This document shows positions 41,654-50,176 of a DNA stretch of 64,000 nucleotides, in pieces. The DNA comes from an uncultured Eubacteriales bacterium (lineage in GTDB: Bacteria > Bacillota > Clostridia > Christensenellales > CAG-917). Numbering within the stretch: position 1 is the first letter of the stretch; every line of letters begins with the position of its first letter. The notes under the pieces are model-generated. The model saw nothing but the letters and a program-made list of their open reading frames with translations. It made no database searches and had not been told where the DNA came from. A program made the translations under genes and the position numbers. The stretch covers positions 55,765-119,764 of the forward strand of contig URAF01000006.1 of NCBI GenBank assembly GCA_900545885.1. The letters are read 5' to 3'.

Positions 41654-43273
41654 ATGCAAAAACGCAACAAAACGTGTCCTTTCTGTCATATACGCAGAAT
41701 GTTCGGCGCTCCGAAAGTCGACGCGCCGACGTTCGCGCCGTACGATAACGACGTGCGCAAAACCCCGCTTATGGGGTGGTCGAGCTGGAACACTTTCCGC
41801 AACAGAATAAGCCAGCAACTCATCTTGGAAACGGCAACCGCGATGAAGGAAAAAGGGTTGCTTGACGCAGGGTATTGCTATGTCAACCTCGACGACAACT
41901 GGCACTCCAACATGCGTGACGACAACGGCGAATGGCAGGGCGACCTCGTGCGGTTCTCCGAAGGCATTCCCGCGCTTGTGGACAAAGTGAATGCCCTCGG
42001 TTTCAAAGTCGGTCTTTATTCCTCCAACGGTACGCTCACCTGCGAGGACCTGCCCGCAAGTCTGGGCAGAGAACTTGCCGACGCGAGAACTCTTGCAAAA
42101 TGGGGCGTCGAATATTTCAAGTACGATTTCTGCCACAACGAAAAAGTCAGCAAATACGCACCGCTTGTATATTCCATCGAAGTATCGCTCAAAGGTTCGG
42201 GCGTGGGCAAGGAAATAGAAGTGTCCAACGCCATTCTGAAAGGACTTGCGCGCAGAATGAAATGCAAAGCGTTGCCCGGCGGACAGTATGTTTCGGGACT
42301 GGACAGCGGCGAAGGCAGTATCATTTTCGACAACGTAGTGGTTGACAAGGACGGAGAATACGTGCTCACCGTCAACATCAAAAAGTACGGCAGATACGAA
42401 AAATATCTTGCGGTTGTTGTCAACGGCGTGCCTTCCGACGGAATCGAATTTCCTCCGCAGAAACATTTCAACGTCACCGCGCGTTTCCAGACAATCGTTA
42501 CGCTCAAAGCGGGCAGAAACTGCATCGAACTCTACAACCCCGTGACGGGCAGAGAAGAGAGTGCGGCAATCCAGTACCGCAAAATGGCGTATTCGCTTAA
42601 AAAAGCAACGGCGGAAGTCGCCGCGGCAACGGGCAAACCCGAAAAACCCATACTGTTCTCGATATGCGAATGGGGCAACCGCCGTCCTTGGAGATGGGGT
42701 TACAGCGCAGGCAATATGTGGCGTACCACGCCCGACATTCGCCCGTGGTGGCCTTGGATAAAGACCATTTACGAACATAACGTAAAACTCTATAAATACG
42801 CGTCGGCGGGACACTTCAACGACCCCGATATGCTTGAAGTCGGCAACGGCAAACTCACTTATGAGCGCAACATGTCGCACTTTGCGTTGTGGTGCATGAT
42901 GTCCGCGCCGCTTGTCCTCGGCAACGACATTCGCAAAATCTCCGAGCCCGTTCTCAAAATCGTCACCAACCGCAAACTCATTGCAATCGACCAGGACGCG
43001 CTTGCAAAACAGGCGAAGCGAATGAGAAAAGGAACGGTTGACGTTCTCGCCAAACCGCTTGCGGACGGAAGCACGGCAGTATGTTTCTTCAACAAGGGTT
43101 TAACCGCGCAAAAGAGCAGTTTTAACGTGTCGAAACTGCAAAAAGACGATTACGTCGCGGCGAAACTTTCGGAAAAGAAAATCGAGAACGTGGTCGGCGA
43201 AGCCACTCTCGAAGGCACGAAACTTACGGCAAAAATCCCGCGTGACGGAGTAGTGGTCGTAATACTCCGCTGA
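41654..43273 (+). CDS. alpha-galactosidase, GH27, with inserted beta-sandwich domain
   Basis: A 539-residue glycosidase that removes terminal alpha-galactose. It begins with a short Cys-rich CPFCHIRRM segment, then PLMGWSSWNTF and CYVNLDDNWH. The nucleophile Asp158 is in YFKYDFC. The barrel then breaks: residues about 168-315 form a Val/Tyr-rich beta-sandwich that looks like a CBM35/CBM6-type module. It resumes with FSICEWGNRRPWRWG, the acid/base Asp361 in WRTTPDI and GHFNDPDMLEVG. The C-terminal beta domain is short. No signal peptide. AGGGAG ribosome site. Probably one operon with the GH13 gene, consistent with raffinose or melibiose use. Confidence 0.9.
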   Translation: MQKRNKTCPFCHIRRMFGAPKVDAPTFAPYDNDVRKTPLMGWSSWNTFRNRISQQLILETATAMKEKGLLDAGYCYVNLDDNWHSNMRDDNGEWQGDLVRFSEGIPALVDKVNALGFKVGLYSSNGTLTCEDLPASLGRELADARTLAKWGVEYFKYDFCHNEKVSKYAPLVYSIEVSLKGSGVGKEIEVSNAILKGLARRMKCKALPGGQYVSGLDSGEGSIIFDNVVVDKDGEYVLTVNIKKYGRYEKYLAVVVNGVPSDGIEFPPQKHFNVTARFQTIVTLKAGRNCIELYNPVTGREESAAIQYRKMAYSLKKATAEVAAATGKPEKPILFSICEWGNRRPWRWGYSAGNMWRTTPDIRPWWPWIKTIYEHNVKLYKYASAGHFNDPDMLEVGNGKLTYERNMSHFALWCMMSAPLVLGNDIRKISEPVLKIVTNRKLIAIDQDALAKQAKRMRKGTVDVLAKPLADGSTAVCFFNKGLTAQKSSFNVSKLQKDDYVAAKLSEKKIENVVGEATLEGTKLTAKIPRDGVVVVILR

Positions 43274-43361
43274 CCGATAAACGGTCAGTCGAAAAAGATA
43301 CGGAAACAAAATAATCAACGAAATAAATCAACGAAACAAAGCAACACAATAAAGCAATACA

Positions 43362-43395
43362 ACGCCCGCCTTTTTCGGCGGGCGTATTTCTTTTG
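43362..43395 (+). terminator. terminator after the GH27 gene
   Basis: ACGCCCGCC and GGCGGGCGT form a 9-bp stem followed by a T-rich tail. Beyond it, 43440-43488 has two copies of CATATGCAGAC and a GCGCATAT/ATATGCGC inverted pair, of unknown purpose. Confidence 0.75.
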
Positions 43396-43505
43396 TTTGC
43401 GACTTTTTGTTCAATCGCAAGCAGGTCGGTTGTGCAGACGCGCATATGCAGACTATATTCACATATGCAGACAAATTGCAATATGCGCGTTCTCAAAGTA
43501 TGTCG

Positions 43506-44264
43506 TCAGCCGAGGACGAAGAAAGAAACAATTGACATTCCCGCGGTGTACACGGCAAATGGCGTGAGAGATTTGTTCTGCATCATCTTCATAAAGAATT
43601 TGATTGCTATGCAACCCGAAACGAAAGCCGCGGCAACTCCGACAAGCAAAGCGGCAACGTTCACGTTTTGCAATGCGCCCGTAGTCGCGCATTCCACGCC
43701 TTCGAATAGTGCAGACCCCGCGATTATGGGGATTGCCAGCAGAAAACTGAATTCCGCGGCGGACGATTTGTTCATCCCGCACATTCTCATTGCGGCAATG
43801 GTCGAGCCGCTTCGCGATATGCCGGGAAGAACGGCAATTCCTTGAAATAACCCCGTTAGAATGCCGGTTTTTGCGCACATAGGCGCTCCTGTGTCCTTGA
43901 CCATTTTCTCGCTCCAAATGAGCAGAAACGCCGTGATTTCGAAGCCGAGCGGCAGATATTCGCCCGCCAGCAGGTCGGGAGCGAAATATTTGAACAGAAG
44001 CGCGATTGCCACGGTAGGTATGCAGGCGAGCACGATGTACAGCGTTGTTTTGGAGAAGGGGTGGCGCACAAGTTCCCAAAGTTTTTTCCTAAGGCAGATA
44101 AGGACGGAAAAAAGCGTGCCGAGATGCAGGCATACGTTGAAGAAAAGGTCGGGTTCGCCTATGCCGATTTTTTCAAGCAGCAAAAGGTGTCCCGACGACG
44201 AAACGGGCAAAAATTCCGACGCTCCCTGCACAAGCCCCAGAAACAACGCTTCCAGAATTTCCAT
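43506..44264 (-). CDS. uppP: undecaprenyl-diphosphatase
   Basis: A 252-residue membrane phosphatase (BacA) that recycles undecaprenyl pyrophosphate, the lipid carrier of cell-wall synthesis; overexpression confers bacitracin resistance in other species. Both signature loops are present: GASEFLPVSSSGHLLL at about residue 13 and LPGISRSGSTIAAMR at about residue 150, with about eight membrane helices. The ATG at 44264 is preferred because GAGGGAG is well spaced; a GTG two codons earlier is too close to it. Confidence 0.95.
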   Translation of the reverse strand: MEILEALFLGLVQGASEFLPVSSSGHLLLLEKIGIGEPDLFFNVCLHLGTLFSVLICLRKKLWELVRHPFSKTTLYIVLACIPTVAIALLFKYFAPDLLAGEYLPLGFEITAFLLIWSEKMVKDTGAPMCAKTGILTGLFQGIAVLPGISRSGSTIAAMRMCGMNKSSAAEFSFLLAIPIIAGSALFEGVECATTGALQNVNVAALLVGVAAAFVSGCIAIKFFMKMMQNKSLTPFAVYTAGMSIVSFFVLG

Positions 44265-44395
44265 ATTCACTCCCTCGGTTTTGCCCGCGATTGCTTTACT
44301 TGCGGGCGCAGTTGTTTTATAATCGTTTTAATATACTGTATATTTTCTGCGGATAGAACCCGACCCTTTCGGCAAGTATATCTGCGAGGAGGACT

Positions 44396-45478
44396 ATGAA
44401 ACTCGGTGTGGTAGGTCTGCCCAACGTCGGCAAAAGCACGCTGTTCAACGCCATTACCAAAGCGGGAGCGGCGGCGGCGAATTACGCATTCTGCACCATA
44501 GAACCCAACGTCGGCGTGGTTGCCGTGCCAGACGAAAGACTTGATAAACTTGCCGCGCTTTACGACAGCAAGAAAATCACGCCCACGACTTTGGAGTTCG
44601 TGGACATAGCGGGTCTTGTCAAGGGCGCAAGCAAGGGTGAGGGACTCGGCAACAAATTCCTTTCGCACATCAGGGAAGTGGACGCAATCGTTCACGTCGT
44701 GCGCTGTTTCGACGACGAAAACATAATTCACGTCGACGGTTCGGTGAACCCCGTCCGCGATATGGAAACAATCAACCTCGAACTGGTGTTTGCCGACCTC
44801 GAAACCATGGACAGACGCATAGGCAAAGCGCAGACTATGCTCAAAGCCGACAAGAAGTACGCCGAGGACGTCGAACGTCTGGAAAAGATGAAAGCATGGC
44901 TCGAAGAGGGAAAACCTTTGCGTTCTCTGCCCGTCGACGAAGAGTTCAAGGCGTTCATCGACGAACAGTTCCTCTTGACGAGCAAGCCCGTGATTTACGT
45001 TGCCAACACCGATGAGAGCGGCATAAACGGCAACGCATACACCGCCGAAGTTGAAAAGGAAGCGGCAAAGGAAGGTGCGGGTTGCGTGGTGCTTTGCGCA
45101 AAACTCGAAGAAGACCTTTCCGAACTTGACGACGAGGAACGCGCAATGTTCATGGAAGAGTACGGCTTGAAAGAAAGCGGACTTGACAAGCTCGTCAAGG
45201 CGTCTTACAAACTGCTCGGACTCATCAGCTATCTTACAGCGGGCGAAAAGGAAACCCGTGCGTGGACGATAACCAAAGGCACGAAAGCTCCGCAGGCGGC
45301 GGGCAAAATCCACAGCGATTTCGAAAAAGGATTTATCCGCGCCGAAATCGTGGACTATCGTACTTTGCTCGAATGCGGCAGTTTTGCGGCGGCAAAAGAA
45401 AAAGGAAAAGTACGCAGCGAGGGAAAGGACTACGTCATGCAGGAAGACGACGTTGTTCTGTTCCGTTTCAACGTATAA
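44396..45478 (+). CDS. ychF: redox-regulated ribosome-binding ATPase YchF
   Basis: A 360-residue member of the Obg-like group that prefers ATP and binds ribosomes. G1 is GLPNVGKSTLFNA; G3 is DIAGLVKGASKGEGLGNKF; the coiled-coil hairpin spans about residues 130-175; the C-terminal TGS domain contains KGTKAPQAAGKIHSDFEKGFIRAE. GAGGAG lies just before the ATG. argS follows after about 33 bp. Confidence 0.96.
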   Translation: MKLGVVGLPNVGKSTLFNAITKAGAAAANYAFCTIEPNVGVVAVPDERLDKLAALYDSKKITPTTLEFVDIAGLVKGASKGEGLGNKFLSHIREVDAIVHVVRCFDDENIIHVDGSVNPVRDMETINLELVFADLETMDRRIGKAQTMLKADKKYAEDVERLEKMKAWLEEGKPLRSLPVDEEFKAFIDEQFLLTSKPVIYVANTDESGINGNAYTAEVEKEAAKEGAGCVVLCAKLEEDLSELDDEERAMFMEEYGLKESGLDKLVKASYKLLGLISYLTAGEKETRAWTITKGTKAPQAAGKIHSDFEKGFIRAEIVDYRTLLECGSFAAAKEKGKVRSEGKDYVMQEDDVVLFRFNV

Positions 45479-45511
45479 GCGCGAGACGCGGAAGGAGAGG
45501 GCGGAGAGCCC

Positions 45512-47215
45512 GTGACTATGTTTGAAAAAGAATTGGCAGCAGCAATAGCAAAGGCGAGCGCGGGTGTGCTCACCGCAGAAGAAGTGCAGAACGCGCTGGA
45601 AGTCCCCAAGGAAAGCAAAATGGGCGACCTGGCGTTGCCGTGCTTCAAGTTTGCGCGCACTTTGCGCAAGGCGCCGCCTGCGATAGCGCAGGAACTGGGC
45701 GCAAATCTTGAACTTCCCGACTTTGTGGAAAAAGCCGAAGTCGCGGGCGGATACCTCAACGTGTTTTTCGCAAGGGAAGCGGTTGCACGCAAGCTCCTCA
45801 ACCTTGCCGACTGGACGGGCGAGGGCACGCGCGGAGAAAAAGAGGGTGAGGGCAAAACCGTCTGCATCGATTACAGTTCGGTCAACATTGCAAAACCTTT
45901 CCACATCGGACACCTTTCCACAACGGTCATCGGCGGTGCGCTTTACCGCATTTTCAAATATCTCGGTTACAACGCGGTCGGCATAAACCACCTCGGCGAC
46001 TGGGGAACACAGTTCGGCAAACTCATCGTCGCGGTGCGCAACTGGTCGTCGCTTGACGAGATAAAGGACAAGGACGAATATTTCCTCAATTCGCTTTACG
46101 TCCGTTACCACAAAGAAGCAGAAAACAACCCCGCAATGGACGACGAGGCAAGAGCGTGGTTCAAGCGTATCGAGGACGGCGACAAGGAAGCGACGGCGTA
46201 TTTCGACGTGTTCAAACAGATAACCATGCGCGCCGTCGAAAAGATATACAAGCGTCTCAAAATCAACTTCGACAGTTATGCGGGAGAGAGCTTCTACAAC
46301 GACAAGATGCAACCCTGTCTGGACATTCTCCGCGAGAAAGGATTGCTCACCGAATCGGACGGAGCGGAAGTCGTCAGACTGGACGATTACGACATGCCGC
46401 CCTGCCTTCTCGTCAAGGCGGACGGAGCCACGTTGTATGCGACGCGCGACATCGCCGCGGCGTATTACCGCAAGAAAACCTACGATTTTTACAAGTGCCT
46501 GTACGTAGTGGCATATCAGCAGAATCTGCACTTTAAGCAGCTGTTTAAGGTGCTTGAACTCATGGATTTTGCAGGAGCGAAAGATATGGAGCATATCGCG
46601 TTCGGCATGGTTTCGCTCGAAGACGGCGCCATGTCCACGCGCGGCGGCAGAGTGGTCTGGCTTGCCGAAGTTCTCGACAAAGCCGTGGAAAAAGCCGCAA
46701 AAATCGTCGAGGAAAAGAACCCCGACCTCAAAGACAAAGACAAGATTGCGGAGAGCGTCGGCGTCGGTGCCGTGGTGTTCTCCGCGCTTTGGAACAACCG
46801 CATAAAAGACATCGTTTTCTCTTTCGACAAAGTGCTCAATTTCGACGGCGAAACCGCGCCTTACGTTCAGTACACTCACGCAAGATGCGCAAGCGCGCTC
46901 CGTAAAGGCGGCAAGTACGACGTCGCGGATGCCGACTGGTCGGCGGTTGCTTCCGAGGAAGCGTACGAAGTCGCAAAGTGCCTGTTGTCTTTCGAGGACG
47001 CGATACGCACGGCGGCAAGACTGCGCGAACCCTGTTACGTAACCCGTTACGCCGTGGACCTTGCGGAGAAGTTCAACCGTTTCTACATCGGACACCGTAT
47101 CGTCGTCGAGGATAAGGGCGTATCCAGCGCGCGACTGTTCTTTACCGATTGCGTGGCAAAGACTTTGCGCACCGCGCTTTCCCTGCTCGGCATAGACGCT
47201 CCCGAAAGTATGTGA
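45512..47215 (+). CDS. argS: arginyl-tRNA synthetase
   Basis: A 567-residue class I synthetase for tRNA-Arg. The N-terminal Add1 domain comes first, the HIGH motif is in IAKPFHIGHLSTTVIG, and the KMSK position reads GAMSTRGG, a degenerate form that is common in ArgS. The DALR anticodon domain is at the C-terminus (VQYTHARCASALRK). The start may be the GTG at 45512 (six bases after CGGAG) or the ATG two codons later at 45518. Typical length, slightly long in the C-terminus. Confidence 0.95.
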   Translation: MTMFEKELAAAIAKASAGVLTAEEVQNALEVPKESKMGDLALPCFKFARTLRKAPPAIAQELGANLELPDFVEKAEVAGGYLNVFFAREAVARKLLNLADWTGEGTRGEKEGEGKTVCIDYSSVNIAKPFHIGHLSTTVIGGALYRIFKYLGYNAVGINHLGDWGTQFGKLIVAVRNWSSLDEIKDKDEYFLNSLYVRYHKEAENNPAMDDEARAWFKRIEDGDKEATAYFDVFKQITMRAVEKIYKRLKINFDSYAGESFYNDKMQPCLDILREKGLLTESDGAEVVRLDDYDMPPCLLVKADGATLYATRDIAAAYYRKKTYDFYKCLYVVAYQQNLHFKQLFKVLELMDFAGAKDMEHIAFGMVSLEDGAMSTRGGRVVWLAEVLDKAVEKAAKIVEEKNPDLKDKDKIAESVGVGAVVFSALWNNRIKDIVFSFDKVLNFDGETAPYVQYTHARCASALRKGGKYDVADADWSAVASEEAYEVAKCLLSFEDAIRTAARLREPCYVTRYAVDLAEKFNRFYIGHRIVVEDKGVSSARLFFTDCVAKTLRTALSLLGIDAPESM

Positions 47216-47257
47216 CGCGCGGCAAATCCTTCAAAAGCCGCTATGTGCCCAAAACAG

Positions 47258-47286
47258 TTGACTAAAAAGAATTTATTAATTATAAT
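47258..47286 (+). promoter_or_regulatory. sigma-A promoter for the rpmH operon
   Basis: TTGACT (47258-47263), 17-bp spacer, TATAAT (47281-47286), with a leader of about 83 nt before rpmH. Confidence 0.75.
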
Positions 47287-47375
47287 AACCCAGCATATTT
47301 TCGTTTAACGCACGCCACACGCGAGCCGTGAACGATACCGAATACAAAGGGGCTCGTCCCCGGGAGGCAAATTTT

Positions 47376-47510
47376 ATGAAGCAAACTTATCAACCCAAGA
47401 AAAGACAGAGAAGCAAAGTTCACGGTTTCCGCGAGAGAATGAAGTCCACCAGCGGCAGAAAGGTTCTCAAAAGACGTCGCGCCAGAGGCAGAAAACAACT
47501 CACCGCGTAA
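47376..47510 (+). CDS. rpmH: 50S ribosomal protein L34
   Basis: A 44-residue basic protein with the invariant L34 pattern: MKQTYQPKKRQRSK, VHGFRERMKSTSGR and KVLKRRRARGRKQL. GGGAGG eight bases upstream fixes the ATG at 47376. First gene of the rpmH-rnpA-yidD-yidC-jag-mnmE-mnmG unit. Confidence 0.98.
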   Translation: MKQTYQPKKRQRSKVHGFRERMKSTSGRKVLKRRRARGRKQLTA

Positions 47511-47515
47511 AATCG

Positions 47516-47854
47516 ATGAAAAGAGAGTTCCGGCTTAAAAAGCGGGCGGCTTTCACTTACGTTTACAAACGCGGCGAAAAGTCGGCTTCCCGCCATTTGC
47601 TGTTGCTCTCCGCCAAATCGGGCGAAGGCTTGAAGATAGGTCTTTCCGTTTCCAAAAAAGTGGGCAACGCCGTTACCCGCAACAGGGTCAAACGGCTGTT
47701 GCGCGAGGCAATTCTGCCGTTGCAGAGCAGAATAAGCCCGTCGTTTATGTATATCATTGTTGCGCACCCTTCCGCCGCAGGACTTTCCTACGCGGAGATG
47801 TGCGCCGAAACGGAAAAGATTTTTTCGAGAGCGGGCAAACTGTCCGAGGTCTGA
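47516..47854 (+). CDS. rnpA: ribonuclease P protein component
   Basis: A 112-residue basic protein that assists the RNase P RNA in tRNA 5' maturation. The family signature is seen as VGNAVTRNRVKRLLREA, with FRLKKRAAFTYVYKRG near the N-terminus. It begins 5 nt after rpmH. The C-terminus is as usual. Confidence 0.95.
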   Translation: MKREFRLKKRAAFTYVYKRGEKSASRHLLLLSAKSGEGLKIGLSVSKKVGNAVTRNRVKRLLREAILPLQSRISPSFMYIIVAHPSAAGLSYAEMCAETEKIFSRAGKLSEV

Positions 47855-47855
47855 T

Positions 47856-48098
47856 ATGCGCAGGCTGGGTCTACTGTTGCTCCGCGTATACAAACGCACG
47901 CTTTCGCCTTATATCGGCAACAACTGCCGTTACACTCCAACCTGTTCAATGTACGCATACGACGCCATTTCGCGTTACGGGCTCATCGTCGGCAGTGCGA
48001 TGGGACTTTGGCGGGTGTTGAGATGCAATCCCTTTTCCAAAGGCGGGTTCGACCCCGTGCCGGAGAATTATAGAGGTAAAATCAAATGGCTGGTCTAG
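47856..48098 (+). CDS. yidD: membrane protein insertion efficiency factor YidD
   Basis: An 80-residue protein with the YidD signature YKRTLSPYIGNNCRYTPTCS and later CNPFSKGGFDPVP. It helps YidC-dependent membrane insertion. The ATG at 47856 overlaps nothing and is one base after the rnpA stop; the longer frame from 47757 lies within rnpA. Confidence 0.95.
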   Translation: MRRLGLLLLRVYKRTLSPYIGNNCRYTPTCSMYAYDAISRYGLIVGSAMGLWRVLRCNPFSKGGFDPVPENYRGKIKWLV

Positions 48099-49276
48099 AT
48101 TACAGACGCAGGAGAATGTTCACGATATACGCAGTGGCGATTATGCTCATACTGTGTGCGCTCATTCTCACGGCTTGCAACGCCGACAGAGGCACTTTCG
48201 ACGTGTCCGGCGAAACGGTCGGCGAGCCCACCCACTTCATCGCGAAACTCATGTACGGTCTCAACGAAAACATCAAAATTTTCGGTTGGACGGTTATTGT
48301 GTTCACGGTAATCCTTAAACTGGTTCTTTCCCCTCTCGACATCTGGCAGAGGGTCGTTTCCAGACGCAACGCCAAGGCTATGGAGCGTATGCGTCCCCAA
48401 CTCGAAGCGCTTGCGGAAAAATACGGCGACGACAAACAGCGTTATCAGCAGGAGCAGATGGCTCTTTACAAGAAAGAGAAGTACTCCATGCTCGGCGCGT
48501 GTCTGCCTTCGCTTGTCACGATAATCGTATTCATAGTCATATTCGCAGGTTTCCGCGAAATGGTCGGCTATCAGTTCGCGCAGGACTACAAACAGTCCTA
48601 CAACGTTTTCGAAACCGCAATGACCGAGCAGCTCGGCGAGGACTACGAGTCCATGGATATGACGCAGGAAAACGCGGAAAAATATGCCGCGGCAGTGGAA
48701 AACGCACAGCAGAAAGTTTACGACTTCTACTTCTCCGCAGAGCAGGTCGAAGCGCGTAAGTTCCTGTGGATTCACAACATTTTCGTTTCCGACAGCTGGA
48801 AAGAAGGCGTACCCAACTATCTCGTCGTTACGGGACAGGAAGGGTTCGCGATGTCCAAGATAACGGGCGTTATGAAAGACGAGTACGAACTCGTCATGGG
48901 CAAGGTTATAGGCGCCGACCTTGCGGGTTACGGCAGCGGCGCGAAATGGAACGGACTTCTTCTGTTGCCCGTATTCTCCATCGTGCTGAGCTTCCTTTCC
49001 CAGAAATTATTGACCAAGTCGCAGGGGACTCCTCCCCCTTCTCCCAACGGCAAATCGGGAGACAGCATGCAGGCCAATATGAAAATGATGCAATATTTTA
49101 TGCCCATAATGATAGGCGTGTTCGCGCTGTTCTATTCTGCGGCATTCGCGCTTTATACGTTTACCAGTTCGCTCGTCGCAATCGTCTTCCAGCTCATATT
49201 CGCGCTGGTCGGCAAAATCCTCGACAAACGCGAGGAGCGCATGGCGGGCGGGTTTGCGCCGAGTAGAAGAAAATAG
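48086..49276 (+). CDS. yidC: membrane protein insertase YidC/Oxa1/SpoIIIJ
   Basis: A 396-residue insertase, longer than the usual 250-290 residues of Gram-positive YidC. It has an N-terminal hydrophobic helix with a lipobox-like LTAC, then the Oxa1 core: LSPLDIWQRVVSRRNAKAME helix with the conserved Arg region, MLGACLPSLVTIIVFIVI, and FSIVLSFLSQKL. Extra length is an extracytoplasmic insert of about 90 residues (DYKQSYNVFETAM ... VMGKVIGADL) between membrane helices. GAGGT precedes the ATG, which overlaps the yidD end by 13 nt. Confidence 0.94.
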   Translation: MAGLDYRRRRMFTIYAVAIMLILCALILTACNADRGTFDVSGETVGEPTHFIAKLMYGLNENIKIFGWTVIVFTVILKLVLSPLDIWQRVVSRRNAKAMERMRPQLEALAEKYGDDKQRYQQEQMALYKKEKYSMLGACLPSLVTIIVFIVIFAGFREMVGYQFAQDYKQSYNVFETAMTEQLGEDYESMDMTQENAEKYAAAVENAQQKVYDFYFSAEQVEARKFLWIHNIFVSDSWKEGVPNYLVVTGQEGFAMSKITGVMKDEYELVMGKVIGADLAGYGSGAKWNGLLLLPVFSIVLSFLSQKLLTKSQGTPPPSPNGKSGDSMQANMKMMQYFMPIMIGVFALFYSAAFALYTFTSSLVAIVFQLIFALVGKILDKREERMAGGFAPSRRK

Positions 49277-49284
49277 GAGTAAGA

Positions 49285-50175
49285 ATGGAAAAATTTGCAG
49301 TCGCCAAGGCGAGCAGTATCGACCTTGCGGTCGAAAAAGCCTTGCAGGAGCTCGGAGTCAGCCGTGACAGAGTGGAAGTCGAAGTGCTGGCAAAGGGCGG
49401 TTTGTTTCAGAAAGCAGAAGTAAAAGTCACCGTAATCGAAACCGCGGCAACGCTTGCCGAAGATTTTGTCAACGGTATACTCGAAAAAATGGGTCTGGTT
49501 TCCCGCGCGACGGCGGTTGAAACGGACGGCACGGTCACCGTTACGGTGAGCGGAGAGGACAGCGGTACCGCGATAGGATACCGCGGCGAAGCGCTTGACG
49601 CAATCCAGTTCCTTGCCCGCACTTACCTCAATCAGGAAAAACAGTCGTCGGCAAAAGTCGTCATCGACTGCGAGAACTACCGCGAAAAGAGAAGAGAAAC
49701 TCTCACCGCGCTTGCGCTCCGACTTGCCGAAAAGGCGCACCGCACCTGCCGCAAAGTCGTTCTCGAACCGATGAACCCCTTTGAACGTCGCATAATCCAC
49801 AGCGCATTGCTGGACAGCGAAATAGCAGAAACTCATTCCGAAGGCGAAGACGCACAAAGACACGTCGTCATCGTTCCGAAGGGAGTGGAAATAAAAGAAG
49901 ACAGACGCCCGAGAAACGGACGTCGCGAAGGCGGACGCCGCGACCGCAACGACAGACGCGGCGGCAAATTCGACGGCAAGAAAGATTTCCGCGCTTCCCG
50001 TGACGACGACCGCAGACGCGAAGACCGCAGAGAAAGACGTCCCCGCACGGAAGAGGAAGAAGTCCCCGACGGAAGAGAGTATCGCGGCTATTACACCGAC
50101 TCTTTCACCAAACAGGAAGCGCCGAAGAGCGGACCTCCCAAATTCAAGAGTTTCGGGGGCACCAAGAAATTCTGA
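49285..50175 (+). CDS. jag: RNA-binding protein Jag/KhpB with Arg-rich tail
   Basis: A 296-residue protein. Residues 1-52 are the Jag-N domain with the KGGLFQKAEVKV loop, residues about 75-140 the KH domain (GTAIGYRGEALDAIQFLA), and residues about 145-205 the R3H domain (NPFERRIIHSAL). Unlike typical Jag (about 210-250 residues), it has a tail of about 90 residues rich in Arg, Asp and Gly that looks unstructured and RNA-binding. KhpA/KhpB control cell division and RNA stability in other Firmicutes. Confidence 0.92.
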   Translation: MEKFAVAKASSIDLAVEKALQELGVSRDRVEVEVLAKGGLFQKAEVKVTVIETAATLAEDFVNGILEKMGLVSRATAVETDGTVTVTVSGEDSGTAIGYRGEALDAIQFLARTYLNQEKQSSAKVVIDCENYREKRRETLTALALRLAEKAHRTCRKVVLEPMNPFERRIIHSALLDSEIAETHSEGEDAQRHVVIVPKGVEIKEDRRPRNGRREGGRRDRNDRRGGKFDGKKDFRASRDDDRRREDRRERRPRTEEEEVPDGREYRGYYTDSFTKQEAPKSGPPKFKSFGGTKKF

Positions 50176-50176
50176 T

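Noticed and set aside
39905..42880. 991-codon minus-strand frame opposite the glycosidases
   Set aside because: A codon-usage shadow of the GH13 and GH27 genes; Phe/His/Val-rich with no domain sense. Similar long shadows lie opposite gyrB, gyrA, argS and aspS.
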